Part shown: positions 21,772 to 31,631 of the stretch, in pieces | Layout of the letters: each line of letters starts with the position of its first letter | How positions within the stretch are numbered: the stretch's first letter is position 1 | NCBI RefSeq assembly: GCF_000611645.1 | Contig: NW_014013451.1 | Coordinates: 2,429-37,959, forward strand | Length of the DNA: 35,531 nt | Reading direction: 5' to 3' | DNA from: Monoraphidium neglectum | Lineage: Eukaryota; Chlorophyta; Chlorophyceae; Sphaeropleales; Selenastraceae | Notes under the pieces: model-generated | Seen by the model: the letters and a program-made list of their open reading frames with translations, nothing else | Database searches by the model: none | Told to the model about the DNA's origin: nothing | Position numbers and translations under genes: made by a program

Positions 21772-21970
21772 CAACATTCCTCCGATAGCGATTTGCGCTA
21801 CAGCTGCGTCCTTGTGTTTGGTGGGTGAGTACTTGACGCCTAAAGAATATTACCAAACGATTTTTATGACCGCAATCCTGTTGATGCCACACCTAAGTTG
21901 GCATCCAGCGCTCCCCTGTGCCACAATCGGCGTCAACGCTGTAAGAAGTTTGTGTGCAGCACTCATCAGC
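21772..21970. repeat. Dispersed repeat, copy 1
   Basis: Diverged match to 29458-29690. Shared blocks in the same order are ACATTCC, a GCGTCCTTGTGT block, a GTGGGTGA-TACTTGAC block, CCTGT, an ACTTGGCAT-like block, TGTGCCACAA(T/C)CGGCG and GTTTGTGT. Copy 2 carries extra bases in the middle. Both copies lie downstream of a gene's stop codon on the same strand. No long ORF or terminal repeats were seen, so a short non-autonomous element or an old duplicated 3' segment is possible. Confidence 0.65.
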
Positions 21971-22379
21971 AGCAAGCAGCCAGCAAAGCTTTTGTACTGC
22001 CATATCACTTACAGGGGTGGCGTGAAGGCAGCCTTGTAAGTGCGTGGGACATACGTATGCCCCACGCTGACCTTGCATGTATACATGCAAAGCCGCGACG
22101 GCGTGCATCAGCTTCTCGCCCATGGGTGCCCAGATACTGCCCCAATGTGTCACCCGCGCCGCAGCCGCGGCCAGCCACACCAGACAAAAGCGTCCAGGCT
22201 GGGAGGCAGGGGCAGGCCCAATTCGGGCAAGCCCCGATGTCATGAAGAGTGGCCGCATTCATAGCGCGTCCCCGCACACACGGTACGCCCGGCCATTGAA
22301 GCAGCATGCTGCGTTGTCACTGGACTGCATGAGGCGCATTATGTGCACGGCAGCCCACGGTTTGCGGTGGGGCGCTGAT

Positions 22380-22714
22380 CGCAGGGTCCTGGAAGTAAGC
22401 TATCACGCGTACCGCCATCTCCCCAACTGACAGCCCTGTTATGGCCAGGTGCGCGTCGGTGGCCAGCTGGGCCACAAAGGCCTGCTCAAAATGTTACAGG
22501 AACAAGTTTGCTAGGCGGGGTGCGGGGTGAGTACCCATGGGGATGACTTGGCGTTGGCGATACACTACTTCCGCAAACACTACATAATTGCTGTCCAGTA
22601 GGAATTCTGATGCCTCGACAGCCGTGTCCACAAACACGTCGTCGCCGGTGTGCCCCAACTCAGGCAACTGTGCGCCCGTCGCAAACCGTTCAGGATTCAC
22701 TTGGCGTGGTGATC
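22380..22714 (-). pseudogene. Decayed reverse-transcriptase fragment
   Basis: On the minus strand one frame reads FAEVVYRQRQVIPMGTHPAP, then RLANLFL, a TAA stop, then HFEQAFVAQLATDA. This is the RT core motif pattern of Q-x-x-IPMGT-x-x-AP-x-LAN-LYL-x-x-(Y/F)E, seen in Penelope-like and related cellular or retroelement RTs. The frame has stops before (TGA about 22712-22714) and within the match, and I found no clear YxDD box downstream. It is therefore a remnant. The same frame upstream (about 22720-22870) is fairly open with few stops and may be more of the element. No LTRs or target-site duplications were seen. Confidence 0.6.
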
Positions 22715-23418
22715 ACAGTGCATCCGCAAGCGTTCAGCGTGCTCGGTGGCAAATAGAATCAAGTATTAAGTTGATAGTCCGGGGCACTACCGTACGGTAC
22801 ATGCACCGCCCTGATCTCACCAGGTTCCTTTCAGACGGCTGCACGAAGGCGTCCGTCTCCACGTTTGTGTTCTATAAACCACAGAACCATTAGATCACCG
22901 GTTCGGGCGCTGCCGGCTCGCAGCCACGAAGGTCGATGTCAGGGTCAGGGTGGTCGATGGCCACGTCGCTGGTTCCCGGACGCCCTCCTGCGCGATGTTG
23001 TCGGTCAACCCGGATACGGTTGTCATGCGTGGCCAGCCAAAGTCTTGTGCTAGCGTTGCTGGTTGCGACGGCCTCAGGTGCGCTGCTCCCCTTGGCCATG
23101 GCATCGCGCGCACCATGCTGCAGCAGCCGGGCAGCACGGCCTGATTATCATATACCAGTCGACTACCGCACTGTGGCATGTTTGTAAATCACGAAGCTAC
23201 GTAGAGGCACAAAGAATGTGATGAATTGACGCTGGGCCGCGCCAACGGCAGGGTAAATGTTCCTTTGCTGTTTTCCGCAAGTGGTTTTCAGTTGGATGCC
23301 TTGCCACACAGTGTGGTTGTTGGTGTGGCCACTCCCACTTCCCAGCGACTGCCACTCCTTAACGCTTGCCCTGGCCCCGGCCGGACCCTGAACCCGCATC
23401 AACGCGCTGGTGACTGTC
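22715..23418. other. Region upstream of the protease gene, uncertain coding
   Basis: This may hold the 5' exon or exons of the protease gene. A plus-strand frame from ATG 22957 runs through Arg-rich residues into SLVLALLVATASGALLPLAM (about 23038-23097), which resembles a signal peptide. I could not connect it by phase to the first certain protease exon. A minus-strand open frame overlaps (22890-23099) but resembles no known family. The tail of the RT remnant may also extend here. Confidence 0.35.
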
Positions 23419-24654
23419 AGGCCAGGGCCTGCTGCAGGACGCTGAATCCCTAGCAGCAGGCAGCACGCCCAACAGAGGCCTGGCGGACGCATACGCCTCT
23501 GCAACCAAGCAGCTGAGCAAGGCCAAAGCCTGGCAGCAGGCCCTCAAGGCGACCCCAAAGGCGGCGTGCGTGGGCACATCAAAGGACTCCCTCTGCTCTT
23601 CTGAAGTTCAAAACAGTGCGTTGCTGTACTCAGACGTCAACCGCTGGCATGCACTCCGGACGTGCGATATCATACTTTCTTACAGATCCACTTTTCATGG
23701 TTTTGTGAGCATCCCAGGTTTCCTGAGGACATGCCAGGGTGGGATAGGGTTAGGCATTACCAGCTGTCAACTGTGCAGCTCCAAACTCCTCGATTGGCCA
23801 CGTACGCCAACCCTTGGCGTCACGGCACTACCCCAACCAACGCAGACCTGGAGATGGGTGCGACGCTGTACTTTGCAACGTCGCCCGCCACCTACAGCGC
23901 CCTGGATCCGCGTGACGTCGGCCCCTTCCCCGTCATCCCTCCCGCGAGAGCCCAGGGCGCGTGCTCCACCTGCACAGCCTTCGTTGCAGCTACAGCTGCA
24001 GAGGTTTGAGGGCGCTATGCACTGGCACTGCATTCCGCAGCACAGGCCGCCAATTGGCGTTGTGCTGTTTCCGGCCCCCAAAGCTGCCAGAGAGCCCGTG
24101 AGTGTGTGAGAATTCGTAACGCGCCTGCCTTGTCGCGCGCGTTCACCACCTTTTGTGCTGCGCCAACAGCAAGCCTAACTACGGCCCCACCACTGCCTCC
24201 TTGCACCCCTCTCCGAGTCTGCCTCACGCAGGTCGCTGTTGCCAGCGTCCTGGGTCAGCCCGTCGCGAACGTCGGCTCCCTGTCAGTGCAGGACCTCTAC
24301 TACTGCGGGGACGAGCGCCCCAACTGCTACACGGGGGCGCCCCTGAAGGATGCGCTTGTGCAGCTCGAGAAGCGCCAGCTGCTGCTGGAGAAATGCATGC
24401 CGTATCAGCAGCCCAGTGTCATGGATTCCGAGGGGCAGGACGTGCTCTGCGCCAAATCATGCGCAGATACCAGCCTCCTGGCAACAAGCGGGTCGTTCAC
24501 GTACGTGCGCATCGCGCAGCTGTGGGAAGCACAGCGGCACATCAGACGCTTCGGGGCCGTGGTGAGCAGGCGTGAGCGTGTGCTGGTGAACGTGTGGTGG
24601 TCTGCTTGTACACACGCTGGCACGTGAGCACGTGCGTGTGTGCGTGCGTGCGTG

Positions 24655-24711
<57 letters not shown>

Positions 24712-27700
24712 ATGGTGGGATTCCAATCAATGCAGGGACGGCCTCCGCATTTTCCCTTGCTTGTGTCAGGTTTGGACACGTGCACACACCACAAACACAA
24801 ACACAGGCACAGCAAACACACAAACACCAGCACACACAAGCACACGCGCATGTGCAAACTCACACATACATACATGCACATGTAGACACACACTGCGTCT
24901 TTTGCGCACGTCGTTTGCTGAAGGATGCATCAACCCACACACTGCTGAGGGTGCCCCCCACGCCTGCACTAATGCCCGCAATGCCAACCTTGCCCTTTCT
25001 CGTCCCGTGTACCCCTGGTCCTGCCATGCGCTCTCCAGGCAACACGCTTTGATATTTACAGGTGATACGCCAGTTTCCTGCGTCTATTTTTTATGCAGGG
25101 CAAGCGTGCATGCGCAGGTGTGTGCTGATGTATCGTTTGCTTGCTACATGCAGCATCCAGAAGCACTCATGCCTGCGCTCTCTCGCATCTCATTTGCGGC
25201 ATGGCACCACAGCGACTTCAGGCCATTTTTCGCGGACACCAAGAACGCTCGCGCCGTCTACCGCCGGTCTCCCAAGAGCACATTGAAGGAGGGCCATGCC
25301 ATTCTCCTGGTCGGGTGCGCCGGCTGTTTGGGGCAAGCTATGTGAATCGAATCAGTCCTCCTTCTGAACTTGTTTGGTGACTGGCTCATTTGCCCTGGTC
25401 GCGTCAGTTGACCAGACTAGTCTCAGCAGCACGATTTCTCTGCTCCCTCCGACCTTTCCAATCAGGTACGACAATGTCAACCAGTTCTGGATAGCGCGCA
25501 ACTCGTGGGGCCCAGGTGGGAGCTTGTGGGTCACTAATTACGGTAGCTGGCTGGTGATGTCCAACATTGATTCCTTAGCTGCAACACGCTTCCAGGTAGA
25601 CATGCACGCACGTTCCAGAAAGGGCGCATGCATGCAACACCCTTCGTCCATCCCAGGTTTTGCGCAAAACGGCACCTTCAGGGTGAGCGTGAGCTCGGCC
25701 TTGATTGGGGCTCCTGGCCTATGACACGCCCATCACCAGAGTTACAAACGGCCCCGCCACACAATCAGGCCCGCTGCTCGGCACCAGAGCGCAATGTGTG
25801 CCTCAACCCCAGCGCAGCCACATGGGCTTTTGGAGGTCAACGCACACATACAGGGGGAATTTGCCAAAAGGATGCAGCCACCCAGCTCCCCGCGGCTTGC
25901 ACAGGGCGACCCTCGCGCCATGCCTCACCCTGCAGGACTTGAGTTGTGTTATGTTGCCGTCGTGGCCGGGCTGCTCTCCCCTCGTGTTGTTCATGCACGG
26001 GGAACAGAGCACAAGCTTCGATCCTCACCTGACAGGACAATGACCTTGCGCACATAACGCCCCCATCTGCCGTTGGTAATGAAATAACAGGTTGCATATG
26101 GAGAGGCGGGCGTCATGAGCCCCAGTGACACTTTTGGGGTCAAGTTCAGGCCATCCCCTGGAGCACCTCAGCGGCCTCCGCCTAAATTGGAGGCTGCACA
26201 CAACCTGACAAAGGGCTGCAGCTATTATGTGGTGGGTGGTGAGCTGCTGGGGGCATGGAAGCATGCGCATTTTAGGCAATGTGCACGACTTGGCTGGTTT
26301 GCACTTGCACGCGTTCATTCATCAAAGCACACTGAACCCACATTTTCACAAGCTCAGCCCGGCGACTACCTGTCAGGCGTGGCTGATCGCGTGAGGGTGC
26401 CGCTTGAGATGCTCCTGCTGGACAACCTTGCAACAGTGAAGGATCTGGACAGACCCCTGGCGGGCAAGAGGCTCGTGGTTTGTGCCCCGCCGGGGCACAA
26501 ACCGGCTCCAGCGCAGGCCCCAGCGCCAGCCCGCGCGCCAACGCCGCCAAAGCTGTCGCCGTCGGAGTCGCGTGCGGCGCAACTGCAGGCGCTGTTGGGT
26601 TTCAAGGCTGCGGTGGACGCGCGAGGGACACTGGCCTGGTCGGCTGATAGGGGCGCGAATGCGGGGTACTGCAGCTTCTTAGGCGTCGAGTGCGACTCCC
26701 AGGGCAACGTGGCCAAGATTCCGCTGTCCCAGGTCAATTTGGCGGGGACGCTGCCCTCTGCAAGTGTTCTCAGACCTCTCACAGCGCTGACAAGCATCGA
26801 CCTGGGCGCCACTGGTATCACCGGGACCCTGCCGTCAGACTGGGGCGTCCTGACCCAGCTGGAGGACATCAGGATCACCGACAATCCCGGCATTAAGGGC
26901 ACACTCCCACGCAGCTGGGCAGGGCTGGTGCGGCTCAAGCTCCTCTTTCTCTAGTGAGTGGATTCGGCGTCGTCCTCAGTCGCCTTTTGCTGTTTGTGGG
27001 TGTGTGGGGGGTCAGGAGCCAAAGGCAAGGGGTTTGAACGACATGTGCCACTAGACACGGTGTCACTAGACAAGGCGGCTTGCACTTTGAGGGGCCCATT
27101 CGAGAGGGAAGTATGGGGGTGAGGGCATGCGCGGTTGCGAGCGATCAAAGTTTTTGTGGGGGGGGACATGTGAAACGGCGGCACGCCGCTTGCTTGCGCA
27201 GTGAGGTTTTCCTCAAGGCAGGGGTGGGGGAAGCATCATATGGTCGGCTGTGCGTCGAAGCCAGCAGCAAGAGGCAACTCCTGTCCTGCCATGACAGTGA
27301 ACGTCAATCCTGGCTGGGATTGTGGAGGGATGGGGTGGCGGAACAGCTTCAGCGCCTGCAAGTCAGTCCTCCCTACCTTCCTTGATTGATGAGGGCGTGC
27401 CAGCCTGCATGCTCTGTCACGTGTGCGCGCAAACATACACACACATGCGCGCACACACACACATACACACACACGCACACAAACACACACGCAGGCGCGC
27501 ACGCACGTGCGCGTTCGCGTGCGCGTGCCTCTCTCCAACACACGTGCCATGGCCTCATGTGACGCACCACCTTGCAGTAGAAACAAGCTCACCGGCATGC
27601 TGAGCCCAGACTTCGGCGCGGCCTGGTCAGCGATCGAAGCACTGCAGCTGTCCACCCAAGGTTTTACAGGGCCGCTGCCCAAGGAGTGGGCCAGGATGCG

Positions 27701-28080
27701 CAGCCTGAAGTGGCTGTACCTCGAGTGAGTTTTTTTCTCTTCGACAAAGTGTGGCTTGCAAAATTTTGGGAGGTTAGTTGTTGTTGAGAGTTGGGTGGGT
27801 GGCAGGGCACGGTCGCAAGTTGGTGGTACTAATGTGTGGGGCGGGATGGGCATGTGAAATTGCCACATGTTGCTCTTTTGTGGTGTGAGGGAGGTTGGGG
27901 GTGTTGCACGCAATCACTGTCGGCCGCATGTCGAAGCCGTTAGCAACGAGAAGCCACTGTTCATATGCCTGCGCTTATCCCAAGCTTCACTCCCCACCGG
28001 ATTGGTGCGGGCAGCAACGTGGCGGCTGCGCGAGGTCGCCCTCTCCTCTTCAATATACAAGAGCTCAAAATACACGCGCG

Positions 28081-28154
<74 letters not shown>

Positions 28155-29158
28155 AGCACATGCGCGCGCTCACGCAAACCTCGACCTGGCCCTTTGTCAC
28201 CCCTGTCTTGCAGTGGAAACAAGCTCACCGGCACGCTAAGCAATGCATTTGGTGCAGCCTGGCCGGCAATGCAGCTACTGGCGCTGTACAATAACAACTT
28301 GACTGGGCCGGTGCCCAAGGAGTGGGCCGGGATGCGCAGGCTGAAGATGCTGCAACTCTAGTGAGATTATTGTGCTAGTGTTGCCAAACGCAGGCTGTTT
28401 GCCCTGTCTATATGTCGCTTCATGTGGTTCGATCAACGGGGTTGTAGGGACATGTTTTGGCGTGCACGGGGCCCGGGGGGGGGGGGGGGGGGGGAGGGTG
28501 ACTTGTGAAACATGTATCGGGCGGGCGCATTGAGGGTTTCGTGGGAGCAGGCACGAGTGTGTAGAAACTACGGTCGGCCACAGTCAAAGCCAGCGGCTTT
28601 GATAGGCCAGCTACCGCAGCCCTGCCCTGATGCCAGACTATGCTGCCTGGCTAGGTCGGTGGCGGGCGGCGCACCGCCTTCGGCGCCCGCCAGCCGCACC
28701 CCTTTCCTCGGTTTATGAGGGCTTGATAGGCTGCCTGCTCTTTGTCTCTCTCACACACCCGGGTGCGCATGCGCCTGGCCGCTCATGCACATACGCACCC
28801 TTGCCTTCACCCCCCATGACTCCTGCTTTACAGCGGAAACCAGCTGACTGGCACGCTGAGCCCCGACTTTGGCGAGGCCTGGCAGGCAATGGAGGACCTG
28901 CAGCTGCACAGCAACAGGTTCACAGGGCAACTGCCTGCATCCTGGGCCTCCTTAAAATCCCTTACAACTCTAGATTTGAGCACCAACCAGCTCCAGGGCA
29001 GCATTCCAACCCCCTGGGGCGCTCTGGGCGCAACACGCCTGTCGCCACTCAATTTGTTCGGCAACCCCCGCTTGGTGGGCTGCCTGCCGCGGGGCCTTGA
29101 GAGGTTTCAAGGCGCCGCCGTCTGCAATGGCACGGGCCTGACGTGCTCCATCTGCTGA
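23419..29158 (+). CDS. Papain-like cysteine protease with LysM and LRR domains (5' end unresolved)
   Basis: A C1A protease joined to a LysM module and an LRR ectodomain. Likely exons: about 23419-23615, 23738-24003, 24232-24561, 25154-25314, 25466-25542, 25657-25682, an unresolved linker, about 26172-26238, 26353-26953, 27578-27724, 28214-28360 and 28834-29158. Catalytic residues: QGACSTC (Gln 23952, Cys 23971), EGHAILLVG (His 25295) and ARNSWGP (Asn 25500). LysM: CSYYVV, PGDYLSGVADRV, LLLDNL, DLDRPLAGKRLVVC. After a Pro/Ala linker comes an LRRNT_2-like cap (LQALLGFKAAVD, YCSFLGVECD) and then plant-type LRRs (NKLTGTL, LTGPVPKEW). The protein ends in Cys-containing TGLTCSIC with no membrane segment or kinase. 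A secreted or cell-wall protein is likely. C1A plus LysM is known in volvocine algae. The alternative is two genes, with the protease ending at TGA 25722-25724. Confidence 0.75.
24659..24711. repeat. (TG)26 microsatellite in intron
   Basis: Perfect dinucleotide run in the protease intron 24562-25153. The same intron also holds a CA-rich stretch (about 24780-24895), so the two arms are complementary and could pair in the pre-mRNA. Confidence 0.95.
28075..28150. repeat. (CG)7(CA)31 microsatellite in LRR intron
   Basis: Alternating purine-pyrimidine tract, CG then CA, just before the acceptor of the exon at 28214. A related but decayed CA/CG-rich tract lies at about 27425-27520 in the preceding homologous intron. 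Such tracts can adopt Z-DNA. Confidence 0.95.
28475..28494. repeat. G20 homopolymer in LRR intron
   Basis: Twenty consecutive G in the intron 28361-28833, at the place where the related introns have GT/G-rich sequence before the TGTGAAA block. The length may be inexact because of sequencing limits. Confidence 0.85.
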
Positions 29159-29826
29159 TTGCCTCAGAGGACGTGCGCTTCCTGCTCGGAATGCTTGCCA
29201 GCGTGGGCTGCCAGCATTGGCCTGCCGCGCCTTTAAATGCATTTGTGATATGCCGAGCCCTTTGCACCTGCTTCCTGAGGCGCTTTGCAGTTCACTGGGT
29301 GCTTCCTAGATGCGCATTCTGGTGCATACGATTGTCTCTCTTCCGCTTGCAAAGTGAGGTGTGCGCCGTCGACCACAACGAGGCTGTCGTATTGAGGATG
29401 ACCGCTCGCTACATGCATTAAGCAAAGGATGTAGCTGTTACCTACACCGCACCACCCACATTCCGAAAGCAATTGGCGGAACATCTGCATCCTTGTGTCG
29501 TGTGGGTGATTACTTGACATTTGGTCAAACTACCTCACCACCATCCTGCCCATGCCATGGATCTCGTTGGTCCATCCTGTCGGTGTTACGCCTGACTTGG
29601 CATTCGGCTTTGGTTGCGCTCTCTTGTGCCACAACCGGCGCCAGGGCTGTAGGGGGTTTGTGTTCGTGTTTGTCAAACGCGCCACATCAGATCACAGCTG
29701 TTGAACTGGCTGGTCACCCCACTGGTGACAACGAGCCATCATGCTCCTCTTCTGCCCATGTAGTATCGGTGTGCTATATGAAAATTATACAGCGTTGACG
29801 GGTACCAGCAGCATACACGTTGCACG
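29159..29826. other. Intergenic region holding the second dispersed repeat
   Basis: This lies between the LRR stop and the next gene's ATG. It contains repeat copy 2 (29458-29690). No TGTAA signal was found close behind the stop, and no convincing exon was seen. Confidence 0.4.
29458..29690. repeat. Dispersed repeat, copy 2
   Basis: Diverged match to 21772-21970, in the same orientation and about 300 bp after a stop codon. It includes GCATCCTTGTGT, GTGGGTGATTACTTGAC, CGCCTGACTTGGCATT and TTGTGCCACAACCGGCG. It is longer than copy 1 because of added bases between the second and third blocks. Confidence 0.65.
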
Positions 29827-30641
29827 ATGTCTCTCTGGGGAGGTCGCGGGAAGCAGGAGAGCGCTCAGGACCCCGACTCAGCTGGAAAAGGCAGGTTTGC
29901 AGCGCCTCCTCCATGCCCACGATGCGAGCTCACCAAGAGCCAGGTGCGCGGGTGTAGCGGCAGCGGCAGCTGCTGCAAGGCGCGGCATGGCGGCTGCGGC
30001 CGGAGGAGAGCTGCGCCACCATCCCGATGCAAGAGCCGCCCGCTGCACAGCACCTGAAACGCCGTGCTGCGCCAGAACAAGCAAGCAGCCGCTCACACGC
30101 CCTTCCCATGCATGCTTTGCCATCCAGAAAGCCCAGCACTGTCACGCCTGGCTGTTGCGGACGTTTCGCTCGGTCACAAACACTGCCGCGCGCCGTCCCG
30201 CCGCCCCGTCGTGCGGTGTTGTGTGATGTGCAGATGAACCGCACCATCCAGAACTACCAGAAGGCCTACAGGAAAAAGGTTGAGGGCCTGAAGACTGAGC
30301 TGACCTCCACTCGCGCCGACAACAGCCAGCTGCGGACGCAGGTGCGGCGGCTGCGGCGCCGCAAGATCGCGCACCCGCCCAGCCTGCTCGTCGGCGCGGC
30401 GGTGGGCGTGCTGGCGGCGGACGTGATCAAGAGCGTCGTGAAGACGATCAAGCAGCGGCTGCGGCGCGGCGGCGGCGGGGGCGACAAGGACGAGGGGGCG
30501 ACGGTGCCCGCACTGCCGGCGCCGGCGGCGCCCGCGACCGAGGAGGAGCGCGCGGCGGCGGCCGCAGGTGCGGCGGCGGCGGTCGTGGCGGCGGCTGCCG
30601 CGGCCGCGGGGAAGCAGGAGGACGAGGGCGGGGACGAGTGA
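29827..30641 (+). CDS. Small basic protein with a short hydrophobic helix, family not recognised
   Basis: Two-exon model: 29827-29943 and 30234-30641, phase 0, 174 residues. Exon 1 starts MSLWGGRGKQESAQDPDSAG and contains a CPRC pair. Exon 2 encodes a charged helix (RTIQNYQKAYRKKVEGLKTE) followed by an Arg-rich stretch (TQVRRLRRRKIAH). A hydrophobic segment, PPSLLVGAAVGVLAADVI, is long enough for one membrane or amphipathic helix. A second basic helix, a Gly run and an Ala-rich tail ending in Glu/Asp follow. The basic-hydrophobic-basic layout could suit a membrane-associated protein; function is unknown. Exon 2 is well supported as coding. The first exon and the join are less sure. Confidence 0.5.
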
Positions 30642-31631
30642 CGTTGCGCGTGAGGCCCTTTTTGTGTACTTGTTTGCTGCGAACGGCTTTTGTGTCACCA
30701 TCCGCGGTGCTCGGCGCCTGCGGCATGGCGAATTTTTCGCCCCATGCTTGCCGTGTAGTGCCAAGCCGCTAACTCAAAATTTCGAGGCGCCTGGTGGTTG
30801 TGACTCGTTTTTCTCTATGTCGCTTGCTGTGTTGTCGCCGTCGCCGCCGTTGCGGGCCTCAATGCGACGCAGCCTTGCCTGCCTGTTGCAAGGTGCTTTA
30901 CGTCCACGGGCGTGTCCTAAACGTGCCCCAACAACCATGAAAACTGTAATTGAACAGAGTCGGCGCTGCAAGACGCTAGCAGGTGGCGCTTTTCCCCCGT
31001 GGCAGGCCTACCGGGGCGATTTGTGGACGCGCATGGCAACCATGCAAGGGATACGCATCGGCAGCATCGTTTGGCATGGTGCTCTAGTGCAGCTGGCACA
31101 GCGTCTGCAGATCCTGCCTTGCGGAGCCGCCGTCAGCAGCAGTTTGAATGCAGTGGGTGTTTTTGCTTCACCTGGGACCATGCCGCTGTGCGGGTATGGG
31201 GGCGGCCAACGTACGCTGTGGTGCCAACCGCGAACCTCGGTTGGGGCATGGGCTCTCATATGAGCTGGGCCTCTTGCCGGCCACAGTCTGGAGTGGCCCA
31301 GGCCCAGTTTCTACCTTATGGCTTGAAGCGCCACCGTGAGTCAGTCAAGATCATCCGATCTTACATACGCACGTATAAGCTATAAGATCAGGTGATAATG
31401 TTTTAATGTATGCCTCCATTCCGTTTGTCAACCGTGTAAATCAGCTTCGTGTGGCATATCGTGAATCGGCGTTTTTCGCAGCACCGACGCGCGGTCCGAA
31501 TGCCAGCACGGAAGGTGATCGAGTTGAAATGTAGGTAGAACCTGATCAGGCGTTGCAAGGGGCCTTCTGCAAGGGCGTAGCGCGGCGCAGCGCTGCACAC
31601 TCCACCAGGGGCGGCGCCGTCCAGCAAGGGC
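30642..31631. other. Intergenic region
   Basis: TGTAA at 30945-30949, about 300 bp after the stop of the small basic protein, is a candidate poly(A) signal. An open frame from ATG 30938 to 31263 has no family resemblance and overlaps that signal, so I do not call it a gene. The promoter of the following coiled-coil gene should lie in the AT-richer part near 31340-31460. Confidence 0.4.

Larger units (their letters stand above)
26954..28833 (+). repeat. Tandem LRR exon-plus-intron duplication units
   Basis: Exons 27578-27724 and 28214-28360 are both exactly 147 bp, begin and end in phase 2, and encode two LRRs each. The exon starting at 28834 opens the same way. The three preceding introns (26954-27577, 27725-28213, 28361-28833) are related to one another. 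Each has a block like GTCGGC-CG-GTCGAAGCCAGC, a block like ACATGTGAAAC, and, in the first two, a CA tract before the acceptor. The whole exon-plus-intron unit of roughly 500-770 bp was therefore copied. Confidence 0.8.

Noticed and set aside
22890..23099. Minus-strand open frame with Asp/Pro-rich C-terminus
   Set aside because: Too short, no recognisable motif, and the opposite strand has a better signal-peptide-like reading.
24630..24900. Long frames of Cys-Val or Thr-His repeats
   Set aside because: They are translations of the TG/CA microsatellite within an intron.
30938..31263. Open frame of about 108 codons on the plus strand
   Set aside because: No family resemblance or splice support, and it overlaps the probable 3' UTR and poly(A) signal of the upstream gene.
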